A stretch of 9,869 bases of DNA, taken from Alphaproteobacteria bacterium (GTDB lineage: Bacteria > Pseudomonadota > Alphaproteobacteria > VGEJ01). Below the pieces are notes generated by a model. The model was not told the origin of the DNA. It made no database searches and saw nothing but the letters and a program-made list of their open reading frames with translations. Shown one piece after another: positions 1 through 5,870 of this stretch. Where the stretch lies: positions 1-9,869 of the forward strand of contig VGEJ01000071.1 of assembly GCA_016869335.1 (NCBI GenBank). Reading direction: 5' to 3'. How positions within the stretch are numbered: position 1 is the first letter of the stretch; each line of letters begins with the position of its first letter. The position numbers were made by a program, and so were the translations under genes.

Positions 1-786
1 GATCGCTCCCGGGTGGCGCGGATCGACGACTACTTCGACTGGGCGGCCGCGCGCGGCGGCCACCGCCGCGGCCAACGGGTGCCGTTCGATGCGGAAGCCT
101 ACCGCCGCTACGTCGCGCATCAGATCCCGGGCGGGATGATGTCGAACTTTCGGCGCCAGCTCAGCGAGGCGGGGATACTCGATCGCATGCCGCTTATCCT
201 CGATGAGGTCACGCGTGTGCGCGCCGAGGTGGGCTACCCGCCGATGATCACGCCCTATTCGCAGATGGTCGGGGTACAGGCGGTGCTCAACGTCATGAGC
301 GGCGAGCGCTATGCCAACGTGCCGCGCGAGCTCGCGCTCTACCTCAGCGGCCAGTACGGTCAGATCTGCGGCCCGGTGGATCCCGGCGTCTACGATCGCG
401 CTACCGGCGGCGTGAACCCGCAGCGGTTCGACTTCACCGCGCCCGATGCCGAGCTTGCCGCGCTGCGCACGGCGCACCCGGAGATGAGCGAAGACGCGCT
501 TCTCCTCCGCCTGTTCTTCGGCCAGCGGGCGTTCGAGACGTACGAGCGCAAGCGGACCCCGGCCGACCCCATGCTGATCGCGACCTCGCCGTTGGCCGAG
601 CTGGTCAGGGAGGTACTGGTACGGCGCAAGGCGCACCGGCTGACGGTGCGGGCTTCGGGTGGCCTCAGCTACGCCGATGTCCGGGCGAGCGCGGCGTATC
701 TCGAGGCGGCGCCGAACGCCGGCGAGCTTGCCGTGACGCATCGCGGGCTGCATGTTGCGGCCGGTCGGCAGCCGGGGCGCGTATGA
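1..786 (+). CDS. Biotin-dependent carboxyltransferase subunit (PycB/OadA-like), C-terminal part
   Basis: The frame is open from the first base, so the 5' end and the TIM-barrel catalytic half lie outside the window. The 261 visible residues match the conserved carboxylase (PYC_OADA) domain of pyruvate carboxylase subunit B, oxaloacetate decarboxylase alpha and transcarboxylase 5S. The signature HQIPGGMMSNF starts near visible residue 40, followed by GYPPMITPYSQMVGVQAV and YLSGQYGQICGPVDP. This family moves a carboxyl group between carboxybiotin and a small acid such as pyruvate. The chain ends without a biotinyl domain, in agreement with the separate carrier gene that follows with an ATGA overlap at 783-786 (translational coupling). 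A biotin carboxylase is expected upstream. The acceptor (pyruvate or another acid) cannot be settled from this half. The internal GTG at position 13 is simply within the frame and is not taken as the start. Confidence 0.88.
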   Translation, partial: DRSRVARIDDYFDWAAARGGHRRGQRVPFDAEAYRRYVAHQIPGGMMSNFRRQLSEAGILDRMPLILDEVTRVRAEVGYPPMITPYSQMVGVQAVLNVMSGERYANVPRELALYLSGQYGQICGPVDPGVYDRATGGVNPQRFDFTAPDAELAALRTAHPEMSEDALLLRLFFGQRAFETYERKRTPADPMLIATSPLAELVREVLVRRKAHRLTVRASGGLSYADVRASAAYLEAAPNAGELAVTHRGLHVAAGRQPGRV

Positions 787-1250
787 CCGTCACCCCGATC
801 ACCGTCGAGGACATCGTCGCGATCCTGCGCCTGGCGCAGGCCTCGGATTGCGCGGAGCTCACCATCGAGGTCGGCGACTTCAAGCTTGCCTACCGTCGCG
901 CCGAAGTAGCGGCGAAGGCGGGCCAGCAGGCAGTCGTGCCGGCAGCACCAGAGTCGAGCGCCGTACCCTTGGTGGCTGCCCCCGCCCAGCCCGCGGCAGC
1001 AGCCGTGGATGGCATCGCGATCACCGCGCCGATGGTGGGCACGTTCTATCGGGCTCCCGCGCCGGGATCGCCGCCGTTCGTCGAGGTCGGCGCCACGGTC
1101 GAGGAGGACACCGTGGTTTGCATCATCGAAGTCATGAAGGTGATGAACCCGATCAAGGCGCGCTGCCGGGGAAGGGTCAGCCGCATCGCGGTCGACGATG
1201 CCGCCGGCGTGCAGTTCGGCCAGCTCCTGGTGACCGTCACGCCAGAGTAG
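783..1250 (+). CDS. accB: Biotin carboxyl carrier protein (AccB-type)
   Basis: A protein of 155 residues that carries biotin between a biotin carboxylase and a carboxyltransferase. Residues 5-40 resemble the short N-terminal segment of AccB (acidic helix, then IEVGDFKLAYRR). Residues 42-75 are an Ala/Pro-rich flexible linker. Residues 77-155 form the biotinyl domain, with the thumb-containing stretch APMVGTFYRAPAPGSPPFVEVG and the biotin attachment motif EVMKVMN. The biotinylated lysine is K119 (codon 1137-1139). EVMKVMN replaces the commoner EAMKMMN, which should still be a biotin ligase substrate. The start ATG overlaps the stop of the upstream carboxyltransferase gene, so the carrier most likely serves that enzyme. 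The symbol accB follows the sequence type only. The partner suggests a pyruvate carboxylase-like or related enzyme rather than the standard AccABCD complex. Confidence 0.9.
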   Translation: MTVTPITVEDIVAILRLAQASDCAELTIEVGDFKLAYRRAEVAAKAGQQAVVPAAPESSAVPLVAAPAQPAAAAVDGIAITAPMVGTFYRAPAPGSPPFVEVGATVEEDTVVCIIEVMKVMNPIKARCRGRVSRIAVDDAAGVQFGQLLVTVTPE

Positions 1251-1256
1251 CGAACC

Positions 1257-1271
1257 CCGCCGGCGCGGCGG
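1257..1271. terminator. Small GC hairpin between convergent genes
   Basis: CCGCCG (1257-1262), a three-base loop and CGGCGG (1266-1271) form a perfect 6-bp stem in the 41-bp gap between the carrier protein stop and the convergent membrane protein stop. No T-run follows on either strand, so it could help end transcription in both directions but is not a canonical intrinsic terminator. In such GC-rich DNA it may be chance. Confidence 0.25.
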
Positions 1272-1291
1272 TGGCGCTGGCGCTGCTGCGC

Positions 1292-1837
1292 TCAGTTCGC
1301 CCGTAAGGGTTGGGTTCGCGACGGCGAACGCGCCGTGATGCCGATTGCGGACGCGACCTGATGCAGCGCAAGGAGGCCCGCCAGGGCCAGCGCGTTGGTC
1401 CAGGCGACCTCGAGCACGACCAGCAGCGAGAATGCCTCATCGCTCGCCGGCAGCACGAGAGTGGCAGCGAGCAGGGCGGCCTGATTGGCAGCGGCTGCCG
1501 CGAGGAAGGCCGCCGCCACCGTTACGATGAGCGAACGCTCGGCGAGTCTCCTGACGGTGAGGTCGGCGGCCAGCGCTGCGAGCAGCGCGGCCACGCCGAG
1601 CATCACGCCCCAGGCGACTGAGTCGAAGGTCAACGGATAGCCGAGCCACAGGTAGCCGACGATCTGGTTGGCGAGCCAAGCGATGCCGATGAGCGCCAGC
1701 ATATCGCGGCGGGGAAGGGACAGAGCGGCAAGCGCTGCCAGCGCCGCGAACGGCGTCACACAGGCCAGCGCGAAGCTGAACAGCGTGCTGGCGGCTGTCA
1801 GGAATACGATCCACAGCCACCGCCCATTCGCCGCCAT
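1292..1837 (-). CDS. Small polytopic membrane protein of unknown function
   Basis: A protein of 181 residues that is nearly all hydrophobic. Candidate membrane spans lie at about 7-40 (one long or two short), 46-66, 74-93, 102-128 and 135-160, joined by very short loops such as LPRRD (41-45) and VRRLAER (95-101). The C-terminal tail from about 168 is polar and basic. I do not recognise the family or any catalytic motif. The ATG at 1837 was chosen because GGAGAAGG stands 4-8 bases before it. The frame is open for 16 more codons upstream with an ATG at 1885, but those codons are polar and that ATG has no good ribosome site. It follows the hydratase gene on the same strand after a gap of 100 bp and may be the last gene of that transcript. 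That is only positional evidence for a shared role. Confidence 0.72.
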   Translation of the reverse strand: MAANGRWLWIVFLTAASTLFSFALACVTPFAALAALAALSLPRRDMLALIGIAWLANQIVGYLWLGYPLTFDSVAWGVMLGVAALLAALAADLTVRRLAERSLIVTVAAAFLAAAAANQAALLAATLVLPASDEAFSLLVVLEVAWTNALALAGLLALHQVASAIGITARSPSRTQPLRAN

Positions 1838-1937
1838 CGCCTTCTCCATCGGTCTTGTATGCCCCATCTTCGTAGGGCGAAGCAACGCCCGAGTGCCGCC
1901 GCGTTGTCACGTCAGCAGCCGCCCGTCTGGGGAGCGG

Positions 1938-2708
1938 TCAGCCGACCTTCGGCGGCGTGCCGAATGCGGCGACGCGCGGCGCCACCGCGGGATCGATGAA
2001 GCCGCGCACCGTGGCGTCGGTTTCGAGCGCGAGGACGGCATCGAAATCAAGCGTCGCGGCGCGGTTCATGATGCGCTTGAGATCGCCGACGGCGCGCGCC
2101 GGGAGGGCGGCGATTCGGGCCGCCACGGCCTCGGCCTCGGCCATCAGCGCCGCCCCCGGCACCACCTTCCAGGCAATGCCGAGCGCCAGCGCTCCATGGG
2201 CGTCGAAGCGCTCGCCGAGGAGAATCGCTGCCTTGGCCCGCTGCAGCCCTGCAAGCCGCGGCAGGATTGCGGTGACCCCGCCGGTGACGAACAGGCCGAG
2301 CGGGATCTCGGGAAAGAAACAGCGCGCGTCATCGGCCATGATCGTGAGGTCGCAGTTGATCGTCCATTCGAGTCCGCCGCCGACCGCCCAGCCGTGGACC
2401 GCACCCACGACCACCTTGTCGCCGCACACGAGGGCGCGGGTGATGTCCTGGATGCGTTCGATGTGCTGGCGCGCCGCCGCCGCCGTGGCACTCTGGCCGC
2501 CGAACTCCTTGAGGTCGTCGCCGGCACAGAACGCCCGCCCGGCGCCGTGCAGCACGACGACACGCGTCTCCGGGTCGGCATCGGCCTCAGCCAGTGCCGC
2601 GCTCAGCCCGTCCAGGAGCTCGTGGTTGATGGCGTTGAGGCGGTGCGGGCGACTGAGTGTGATCGTGCACACCCCGTGGGCGCAGCGGGTCAATACGGCC
2701 GGTGTCAT
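1938..2708 (-). CDS. Enoyl-CoA hydratase/isomerase family protein (crotonase fold)
   Basis: A protein of 256 residues, the usual size for the family. Crotonase landmarks are all present: LSRPHRLNAIN (18-28), the first oxyanion-hole segment GAGRAFCAGDDL (55-66), and VHGWAVGGGLEW with the second oxyanion-hole glycine (104-115). Both general acid/base glutamates expected for a true hydratase are in place, E114 in GGGLE and E134 in FFPEIPLGL. The product therefore probably hydrates a trans-2-enoyl-CoA, but isomerases and hydrolases share the fold and the substrate cannot be named. The ATG at 2708 has a strong ribosome site (GAGGAGGA on the minus strand, 2712-2719) and overlaps the ligase stop as ATGA (2705-2708). 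In-frame codons upstream of it lie inside the ligase gene and look non-homologous. The tight coupling to a CoA ligase suggests that both act on the same acyl chain. Confidence 0.9.
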   Translation of the reverse strand: MTPAVLTRCAHGVCTITLSRPHRLNAINHELLDGLSAALAEADADPETRVVVLHGAGRAFCAGDDLKEFGGQSATAAAARQHIERIQDITRALVCGDKVVVGAVHGWAVGGGLEWTINCDLTIMADDARCFFPEIPLGLFVTGGVTAILPRLAGLQRAKAAILLGERFDAHGALALGIAWKVVPGAALMAEAEAVAARIAALPARAVGDLKRIMNRAATLDFDAVLALETDATVRGFIDPAVAPRVAAFGTPPKVG

Positions 2709-4027
2709 GCGTCCTCCTCGCGAACGACGTGAGCGGTCTTGCCGGCGGTGCGGGGCAGGCTCCGCCATGGCACGAGGTTCACCCTCGCCCCGACTCCGAG
2801 TTGGCGCTGGATCTCATCGGCGATGGCCCGCGCGAGCGCGGCGGTCGGCATCTGGTCGGACGCCATCTCCGCCTGCACCGGCAGGCGGTCGTAGGGGCCC
2901 AGTCCGCGCAACACGATGCGAAACTCGCCCGAGAGCGCGGCGAAGCCCGTCAGTACGCCGGCAACCTGGAGCGGGAACACGTTGAGGCCGCGCACCACGA
3001 TCATGTCGTCGCTGCGTCCGCGCACCCGGAAGCGGGGGGTGGTGCGGCCACACGCGCAACGGGTGAGACCGGTGAGCAGCACGATGTCGCCGGTACGAAA
3101 CCGGACCAAGGGCTGGCTCTCGCGCTCCAGGTGCGTGAGCACGAGCTCACCCACAGTGCCCGCACGCCACGGCAGCGCCGTGCCGGACTCGGGCTCGATC
3201 AGCTCGGGGTACAGCACATCGGGCGCGACGAAGTGGAGATCCGCGCTTTCGTCGCACTGCCCGGCGAAGTTGCAGAGGACGTCCGACACGCCGTAGTTCG
3301 CGTTGCGCGCCGCGAAGCCCCACGTCTGCTCGAGCCGCTCGCGGAAGCCCGGATTGTCAAGCGCAGCCTCGCCACCGAACAGGCCGAGGCGCAAGCCGAG
3401 ATCGCGCGGCGCGAGGTTCGGGAACCGGTCACCAATCACGTGCTCGATCACCGCCGGGTAGGACGGCGTGCACGAGATGGCGGTGATCGCCAGATCGAGA
3501 ATGGTGCGCACCAGGCGCTCGGTATCGCCCACGCCGAACGGCACGACCGTGGCGCCGGTCGCTTCGAGGGTCGTGTGATCGGTATAGCCACCCATCCACA
3601 ACTGGTAGTGGAGGCAGTGCACGACACGGTGGCCGGGGCCGAGACCACTGGCACGCTGCGCGCGAGCGCCGATGATCGCCGTCTGCTGGGCGTCGCGGGC
3701 GCTGAGTGCGAGGTTGAGCGGCGTGCCCGTCGTGCCCGAGGTGCGATGCACGCGAACGACCGTTTCCGGCGCGGCTGCGAGGTAGTCGCCAAAGGGGGGC
3801 GCGGTCGTCTGGCTCGCCCGCAGGTCAACCTTGGTGGAGCAGGGGAGCGCGGCGAGGTCAGCGAGGTGCGGCGGCGGCGTGCGGCCGCCCCACAGACGTC
3901 GGAAGAACGGCGAATGCTCGGTCAGGTAGCGCCGCTGCCGCTGCCAGCACGCGTGCTGATGCCGTTCGATGGCGGCCGGCGGCGCGAAGTCGGCGTCTTC
4001 GAGCCAGGGACGGGATGGGGCGGTCAT
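2705..4027 (-). CDS. Phenylacetate-CoA ligase-like AMP-forming acyl-CoA synthetase (PaaK family)
   Basis: A protein of 440 residues, close to the usual PaaK length. It should activate a carboxylic acid with ATP to an acyl-adenylate and then to a CoA thioester, in the cytoplasm. Adenylation motifs run in order: phosphate-binding TSGTTGTP (96-103), NANYGVSD (242-249, the place of the usual YGxTE), RFRTGDI (309-315), GRSDDMIVVRGLNVFP (337-352) and the C-terminal catalytic lysine K430 in PRTAGKTAHVV. A CACGR motif (324-328), typical of the PaaK branch, precedes the hinge. The start at 4027 matches family length; the open frame extends 140 codons further, but that part is arginine/proline-rich noise. 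The ribosome site is weak (GAGG at a longer spacing). The acid is unknown: phenylacetate itself is not supported, because no other paa genes are present. The gene is first in a run with the hydratase. Confidence 0.9.
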   Translation of the reverse strand: MTAPSRPWLEDADFAPPAAIERHQHACWQRQRRYLTEHSPFFRRLWGGRTPPPHLADLAALPCSTKVDLRASQTTAPPFGDYLAAAPETVVRVHRTSGTTGTPLNLALSARDAQQTAIIGARAQRASGLGPGHRVVHCLHYQLWMGGYTDHTTLEATGATVVPFGVGDTERLVRTILDLAITAISCTPSYPAVIEHVIGDRFPNLAPRDLGLRLGLFGGEAALDNPGFRERLEQTWGFAARNANYGVSDVLCNFAGQCDESADLHFVAPDVLYPELIEPESGTALPWRAGTVGELVLTHLERESQPLVRFRTGDIVLLTGLTRCACGRTTPRFRVRGRSDDMIVVRGLNVFPLQVAGVLTGFAALSGEFRIVLRGLGPYDRLPVQAEMASDQMPTAALARAIADEIQRQLGVGARVNLVPWRSLPRTAGKTAHVVREEDA

Positions 4028-4206
4028 CGCAAGCAGGCCTCGAGCGATCGCCGAAGCTGGCACAGAAGGCGCCGCCTGAGAAGGCCGCGTCGGATCGTCG
4101 CGCGTATGCCACCGACGCCTGCCCCAGGATGGGCGAGCGAACCTGATCTTGCCGGAGCGGCGGAATCGGCGGCCGGCGGCGAGCGACGGCGCGAGAATGG
4201 GCGGTG

Positions 4207-4428
4207 ATGGCGGAGCGGACTGCCACGCTCGATCGGCTTGCGTTCCATGCGGTGGATGCGGCGGGCTGGCCCGACCTCGAGCGGCTGCTCGAAGGTCGCG
4301 GCGGTCCCAAGACGTGCTGGTGCATGACCTGGCGGACGATGCCCGCGGCGCGCGGCCCGCGCCCAGCCCGCACCGCCGCGGCGGACGACGCGCCGCCATC
4401 AAGGAAACGTGTGATCGCGGCATCATGA
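4207..4428 (+). pseudogene. Remnant of a GNAT-family N-acetyltransferase
   Basis: The first 45 or so codons read like the N-terminus of a small GNAT acetyltransferase subgroup: AFHAVDAAGWPDLERLL, then RGGPKTCWCMTWR. From memory of the family, the region after the Cys-Trp-Cys-Met motif should continue with a basic helix and then a LLGYLDGEPVGWC-like strand. Here this frame turns into low-complexity Ala/Arg/Pro and stops at 4428. A piece resembling the expected next helix (RRAAIKETCDRG) appears in another frame just before that stop, which implies a frameshift somewhere in about 4340-4385. The rest of the domain, including the acetyl-CoA binding motif, is missing, and the base composition changes immediately after. 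The gene is divergent from the ligase gene with 179 bp between them. A sequencing error could explain the frameshift but not the missing C-terminal half. Confidence 0.6.
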
Positions 4429-4616
4429 AAGTGCCGCCCCACAACACTACCTTAAAAACTGGCCGCTATCGTTCTCAAGACGTTGCGATAGCGACTGGTC
4501 GTGGGACCGACCAGTGACGAACGGGGATCTGGAACCGCCAGATATTATGGCTTTTCCAGGTCATCACGAGATCGCTCTCGGGGTCCTGGTGCGGTCTCTG
4601 GTTGAGGGTAGAAGCC
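4429..4616. other. Gene-free segment of lower GC between the GNAT remnant and the secreted protein
   Basis: I see no convincing protein here on either strand. Bases 4441-4500 are about 48 percent G+C by direct count, clearly below the surrounding sequence. The segment starts where the acetyltransferase homology breaks off and ends at the ribosome site of the next gene (GAGGG about 8 bases before the ATG at 4617). Four consecutive inverted repeats fill 4464-4589 and are listed separately. It could be foreign or mobile-derived DNA, a structured leader of the next gene, or both. Confidence 0.5.
4464..4589. repeat. Cluster of four tandem inverted repeats
   Basis: Four perfect stems follow one another. 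The first is CGCTATCG (4464-4471) with CGATAGCG (4486-4493), 14-base loop. The second is ACTGGTC (4494-4500) with GACCAGT (4509-4515), 8-base loop, starting right after the first ends. The third is ATCTGG (4527-4532) with CCAGAT (4538-4543), 5-base loop. The fourth is a nested hairpin with outer arms CCAGG (4556-4560) and CCTGG (4585-4589) and inner arms CGAGA (4567-4571) and TCTCG (4576-4580). None is followed by a T-run, so these are not plain terminators. They end 27 bases before the start codon at 4617, so they may be a structured 5' leader. A small RNA or decayed insertion-element ends are other options. Confidence 0.5.
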
Positions 4617-5120
4617 ATGCTTAGGAAGATTGTGGCGATCGCGTCGGTCATCACCGCGCTGTCGCTCCCGGCCATGGCTCAAGTTGTTTGCGGCGATCGC
4701 GGCAAGTTCCTTGAGCGCCTGGCTGACGGCTATGAGGGAAAGCCAGTCGCCATGGGGCTCGCCTCGAACGGCAGTGTGATTGAGGTGCTCGTGTCGGAGC
4801 ACGGAAGCTGGACCATCCTGGTCACCAGCCCCGAGGGCGAGTCGTGCCTCGTGGCGTCGGGTGAGGCCTGGGAGAGGCTCCCGCTCGTCACTGCGGAAGT
4901 CGGCGCCGGGGCCAAATGGCCCAAGGCGCCCGCCTCGGGCGCCCCCGATCAGCGATGCAGCGCGACGGTGGGGCTGACGGCCGCCAGCGTCGCACGGGAA
5001 CGGATCGCAGTGCCAACCTCAGCGGGCCGCCATTCGTGCGCCAGACGCTGCGCGGTTGCGACCTCCGCCTCCGACATCGTCGCCGCCACCGCGCCCCGGT
5101 ACTCGCGCGCCGCCTCGTAG
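4617..5120 (+). CDS. Small secreted two-cysteine protein, probably with a spurious C-terminal extension
   Basis: Residues 1-22 form a clear Sec signal peptide: MLRK, a hydrophobic core, then PAMAQ with cleavage likely after AMA. The mature part has C25 and C77, which may form a disulfide, and the conserved-looking stretches KPVAMGLASNGSVIEVL and SWTILVTSPEGESCLVASGE. Similar small periplasmic proteins of about 100-110 residues are common in alphaproteobacteria; their function is unknown to me. The homologous part ends near residue 90 (WERLPL). The remaining 75 or so residues are low-quality sequence reading over two strong hairpins and antisense through the Sel1 gene. The original stop was therefore probably lost by mutation or frameshift; a plus-one shift would end at 4977. 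The ATG at 4617 has GAGGG about 8 bases upstream and directly begins the signal peptide. Confidence 0.7.
   Translation: MLRKIVAIASVITALSLPAMAQVVCGDRGKFLERLADGYEGKPVAMGLASNGSVIEVLVSEHGSWTILVTSPEGESCLVASGEAWERLPLVTAEVGAGAKWPKAPASGAPDQRCSATVGLTAASVARERIAVPTSAGRHSCARRCAVATSASDIVAATAPRYSRAAS
4909..4943. terminator. Two tandem GC hairpins at the convergent gene ends
   Basis: GGGCCA (4909-4914) and TGGCCC (4917-4922) form a short tight stem. Immediately after, GGCGCCCG (4925-4932) and CGGGCGCC (4936-4943) form a perfect 8-bp stem with a three-base loop. On the minus strand the 8-bp hairpin begins 5 bases after the Sel1-repeat stop. On the plus strand it comes just after the conserved part of the secreted protein. 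Its place suggests a shared terminator for both genes, though neither side has a strong T-run. Confidence 0.45.
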
Positions 5121-5260
5121 CCAGCCGCGGCGGCAAGATTGAACCACTTGTGCGCGAGCACGAGGTTGGGTGCGACCTGGTGGCCACTCGAGTACATGAG
5201 ACCTAGTCGGAACTGCGCCTCGGGCGCTCCGCTCTCCGCAGCGTGCACGATCTCGTGCAT
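4949..5260 (-). CDS. Short Sel1-like repeat protein
   Basis: A protein of 103 residues with one Sel1-like repeat (a helix-turn-helix solenoid unit that usually mediates protein contacts) at about 13-50: PEAQFRLGLMYSSG, then NLVLAHKWFNLAAAAGYEAA. A further helix follows, with MSEAEVATAQRLAHEW (62-77). Short proteins of this form are frequent in alphaproteobacteria; no partner or function can be assigned here. There is no signal peptide, so it should be cytoplasmic. The ATG at 5260 was chosen because the GGAGGAGG run lies about 9-12 bases upstream and the repeat starts soon after it; the frame is open for ten more codons, which are basic and unlike the family. The tail after residue 78 looks unconserved. 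The 3' end overlaps the reading frame of the convergent secreted-protein gene. Confidence 0.82.
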   Translation of the reverse strand: MHEIVHAAESGAPEAQFRLGLMYSSGHQVAPNLVLAHKWFNLAAAAGYEAAREYRGAVAATMSEAEVATAQRLAHEWRPAEVGTAIRSRATLAAVSPTVALHR

Positions 5261-5317
5261 GGAGCTGCGCCTCCTCCGTTCGCTCGGCACTGCCCACCGT
5301 CATGTTTGTTCTCTGTC

Positions 5318-5334
5318 TGCGCCACCATGGCGCA
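5318..5334. repeat. Perfect 7-bp palindrome with 3-base spacer upstream of the Sel1 gene
   Basis: TGCGCCA, a CCA spacer and TGGCGCA form a perfect inverted repeat in the 115-bp gap between the YbaK-like stop (5376) and the Sel1-repeat start (5260). No T-run follows on the minus strand, so it is a weak terminator candidate for the upstream pair. It could equally be a repressor site in the Sel1 promoter. Confidence 0.4.
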
Positions 5335-5375
5335 ATCCGGGTTAAGGGTGGGTATAACGTGAGCCTCGGCCGGAA

Positions 5376-5870
5376 TCAGGGTGCGGCAATGGAGATGTTG
5401 CCGCACACCCGGCCGCCGGTGATCCTGGCGAGCTCGCTCAGGGTGGTGGCGAACACGCAGTTTGGATGACCGGCCGCGGCGTAGACGGTGGCGAAGCGGC
5501 CGAGGCTCTCATCGATGGCCACGCTGACCGGAGTGGCGAGCCCGAGCGGTGCCACCCCGCCGATGGAGAAGCCGGTGACGGCGTTGACGGTGTCGGCATC
5601 GGCGCGGGCGACGCTCCCGCTGATCCCGAGCGCGCGGCCGAGCGCCGCGGCGTCGCACTGGCGATCGCCGGCGATCAACGCCATGACGGGATGCCCCGCG
5701 ATCGTGAACACGAGCGACTTGACGATCGCCCCGAGGGCGACGCCGAGGCTGTCGGCGGCATCGCGCGCGGAACGAGCCGAGGCGCTCAGAACCATGACCT
5801 CGGCCTTCGAGTCGGCCGCTGCCAGGGCCGCCTGCACGCGGCGCACCGCCGGCCGCTCCAGCACCGACAT
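5376..5870 (-). CDS. YbaK/EbsC family aminoacyl-tRNA deacylase
   Basis: A protein of 164 residues covering a complete YbaK domain. Family members hydrolyse misacylated tRNAs in trans, the best-known case being Cys-tRNA(Pro). The sequence shows the catalytic lysine region IVKSLVF with K51, then PVMALIAGDRQCDAAAL (61-77), TGFSIGGVAPLG with the conserved glycine pair (99-110), and AAAGHPNCVF followed by TGGRV near the end. The particular tRNA cannot be told from sequence; the group with this GFxIGGV motif is broad and several members are annotated only as YbaK/EbsC. The start at 5870 overlaps the stop of the glutathione transferase gene by one base (TGATG), so the two genes are translated from one transcript by reinitiation. 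Longer in-frame codons upstream fall inside that gene. Confidence 0.88.
   Translation of the reverse strand: MSVLERPAVRRVQAALAAADSKAEVMVLSASARSARDAADSLGVALGAIVKSLVFTIAGHPVMALIAGDRQCDAAALGRALGISGSVARADADTVNAVTGFSIGGVAPLGLATPVSVAIDESLGRFATVYAAAGHPNCVFATTLSELARITGGRVCGNISIAAP

Noticed and set aside
1875..1890. GGGCG/CGCCC hairpin between the hydratase and membrane protein genes as a terminator
   Set aside because: The stem is only 5 bp with no T-run on the minus strand, and such stems are frequent by chance at this GC content.
1668..2732. Plus-strand open frame opposite the hydratase gene
   Set aside because: The opposite strand has intact crotonase motifs and a strong ribosome site; this frame has no domain or start signal of its own.
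2702..4207. Long open frame on the plus strand opposite the ligase gene (501 codons)
   Set aside because: It is antisense to a gene with full catalytic motifs, its product is Arg/Ala/His-rich with no recognisable domain, and GC-rich codon bias commonly opens such frames.
4149..4517. Plus-strand frame of 122 codons as an independent gene
   Set aside because: Only a short part (RRAAIKETCDRG) makes sense, as the shifted continuation of the GNAT remnant; the rest is out-of-frame sequence and the hairpin segment.
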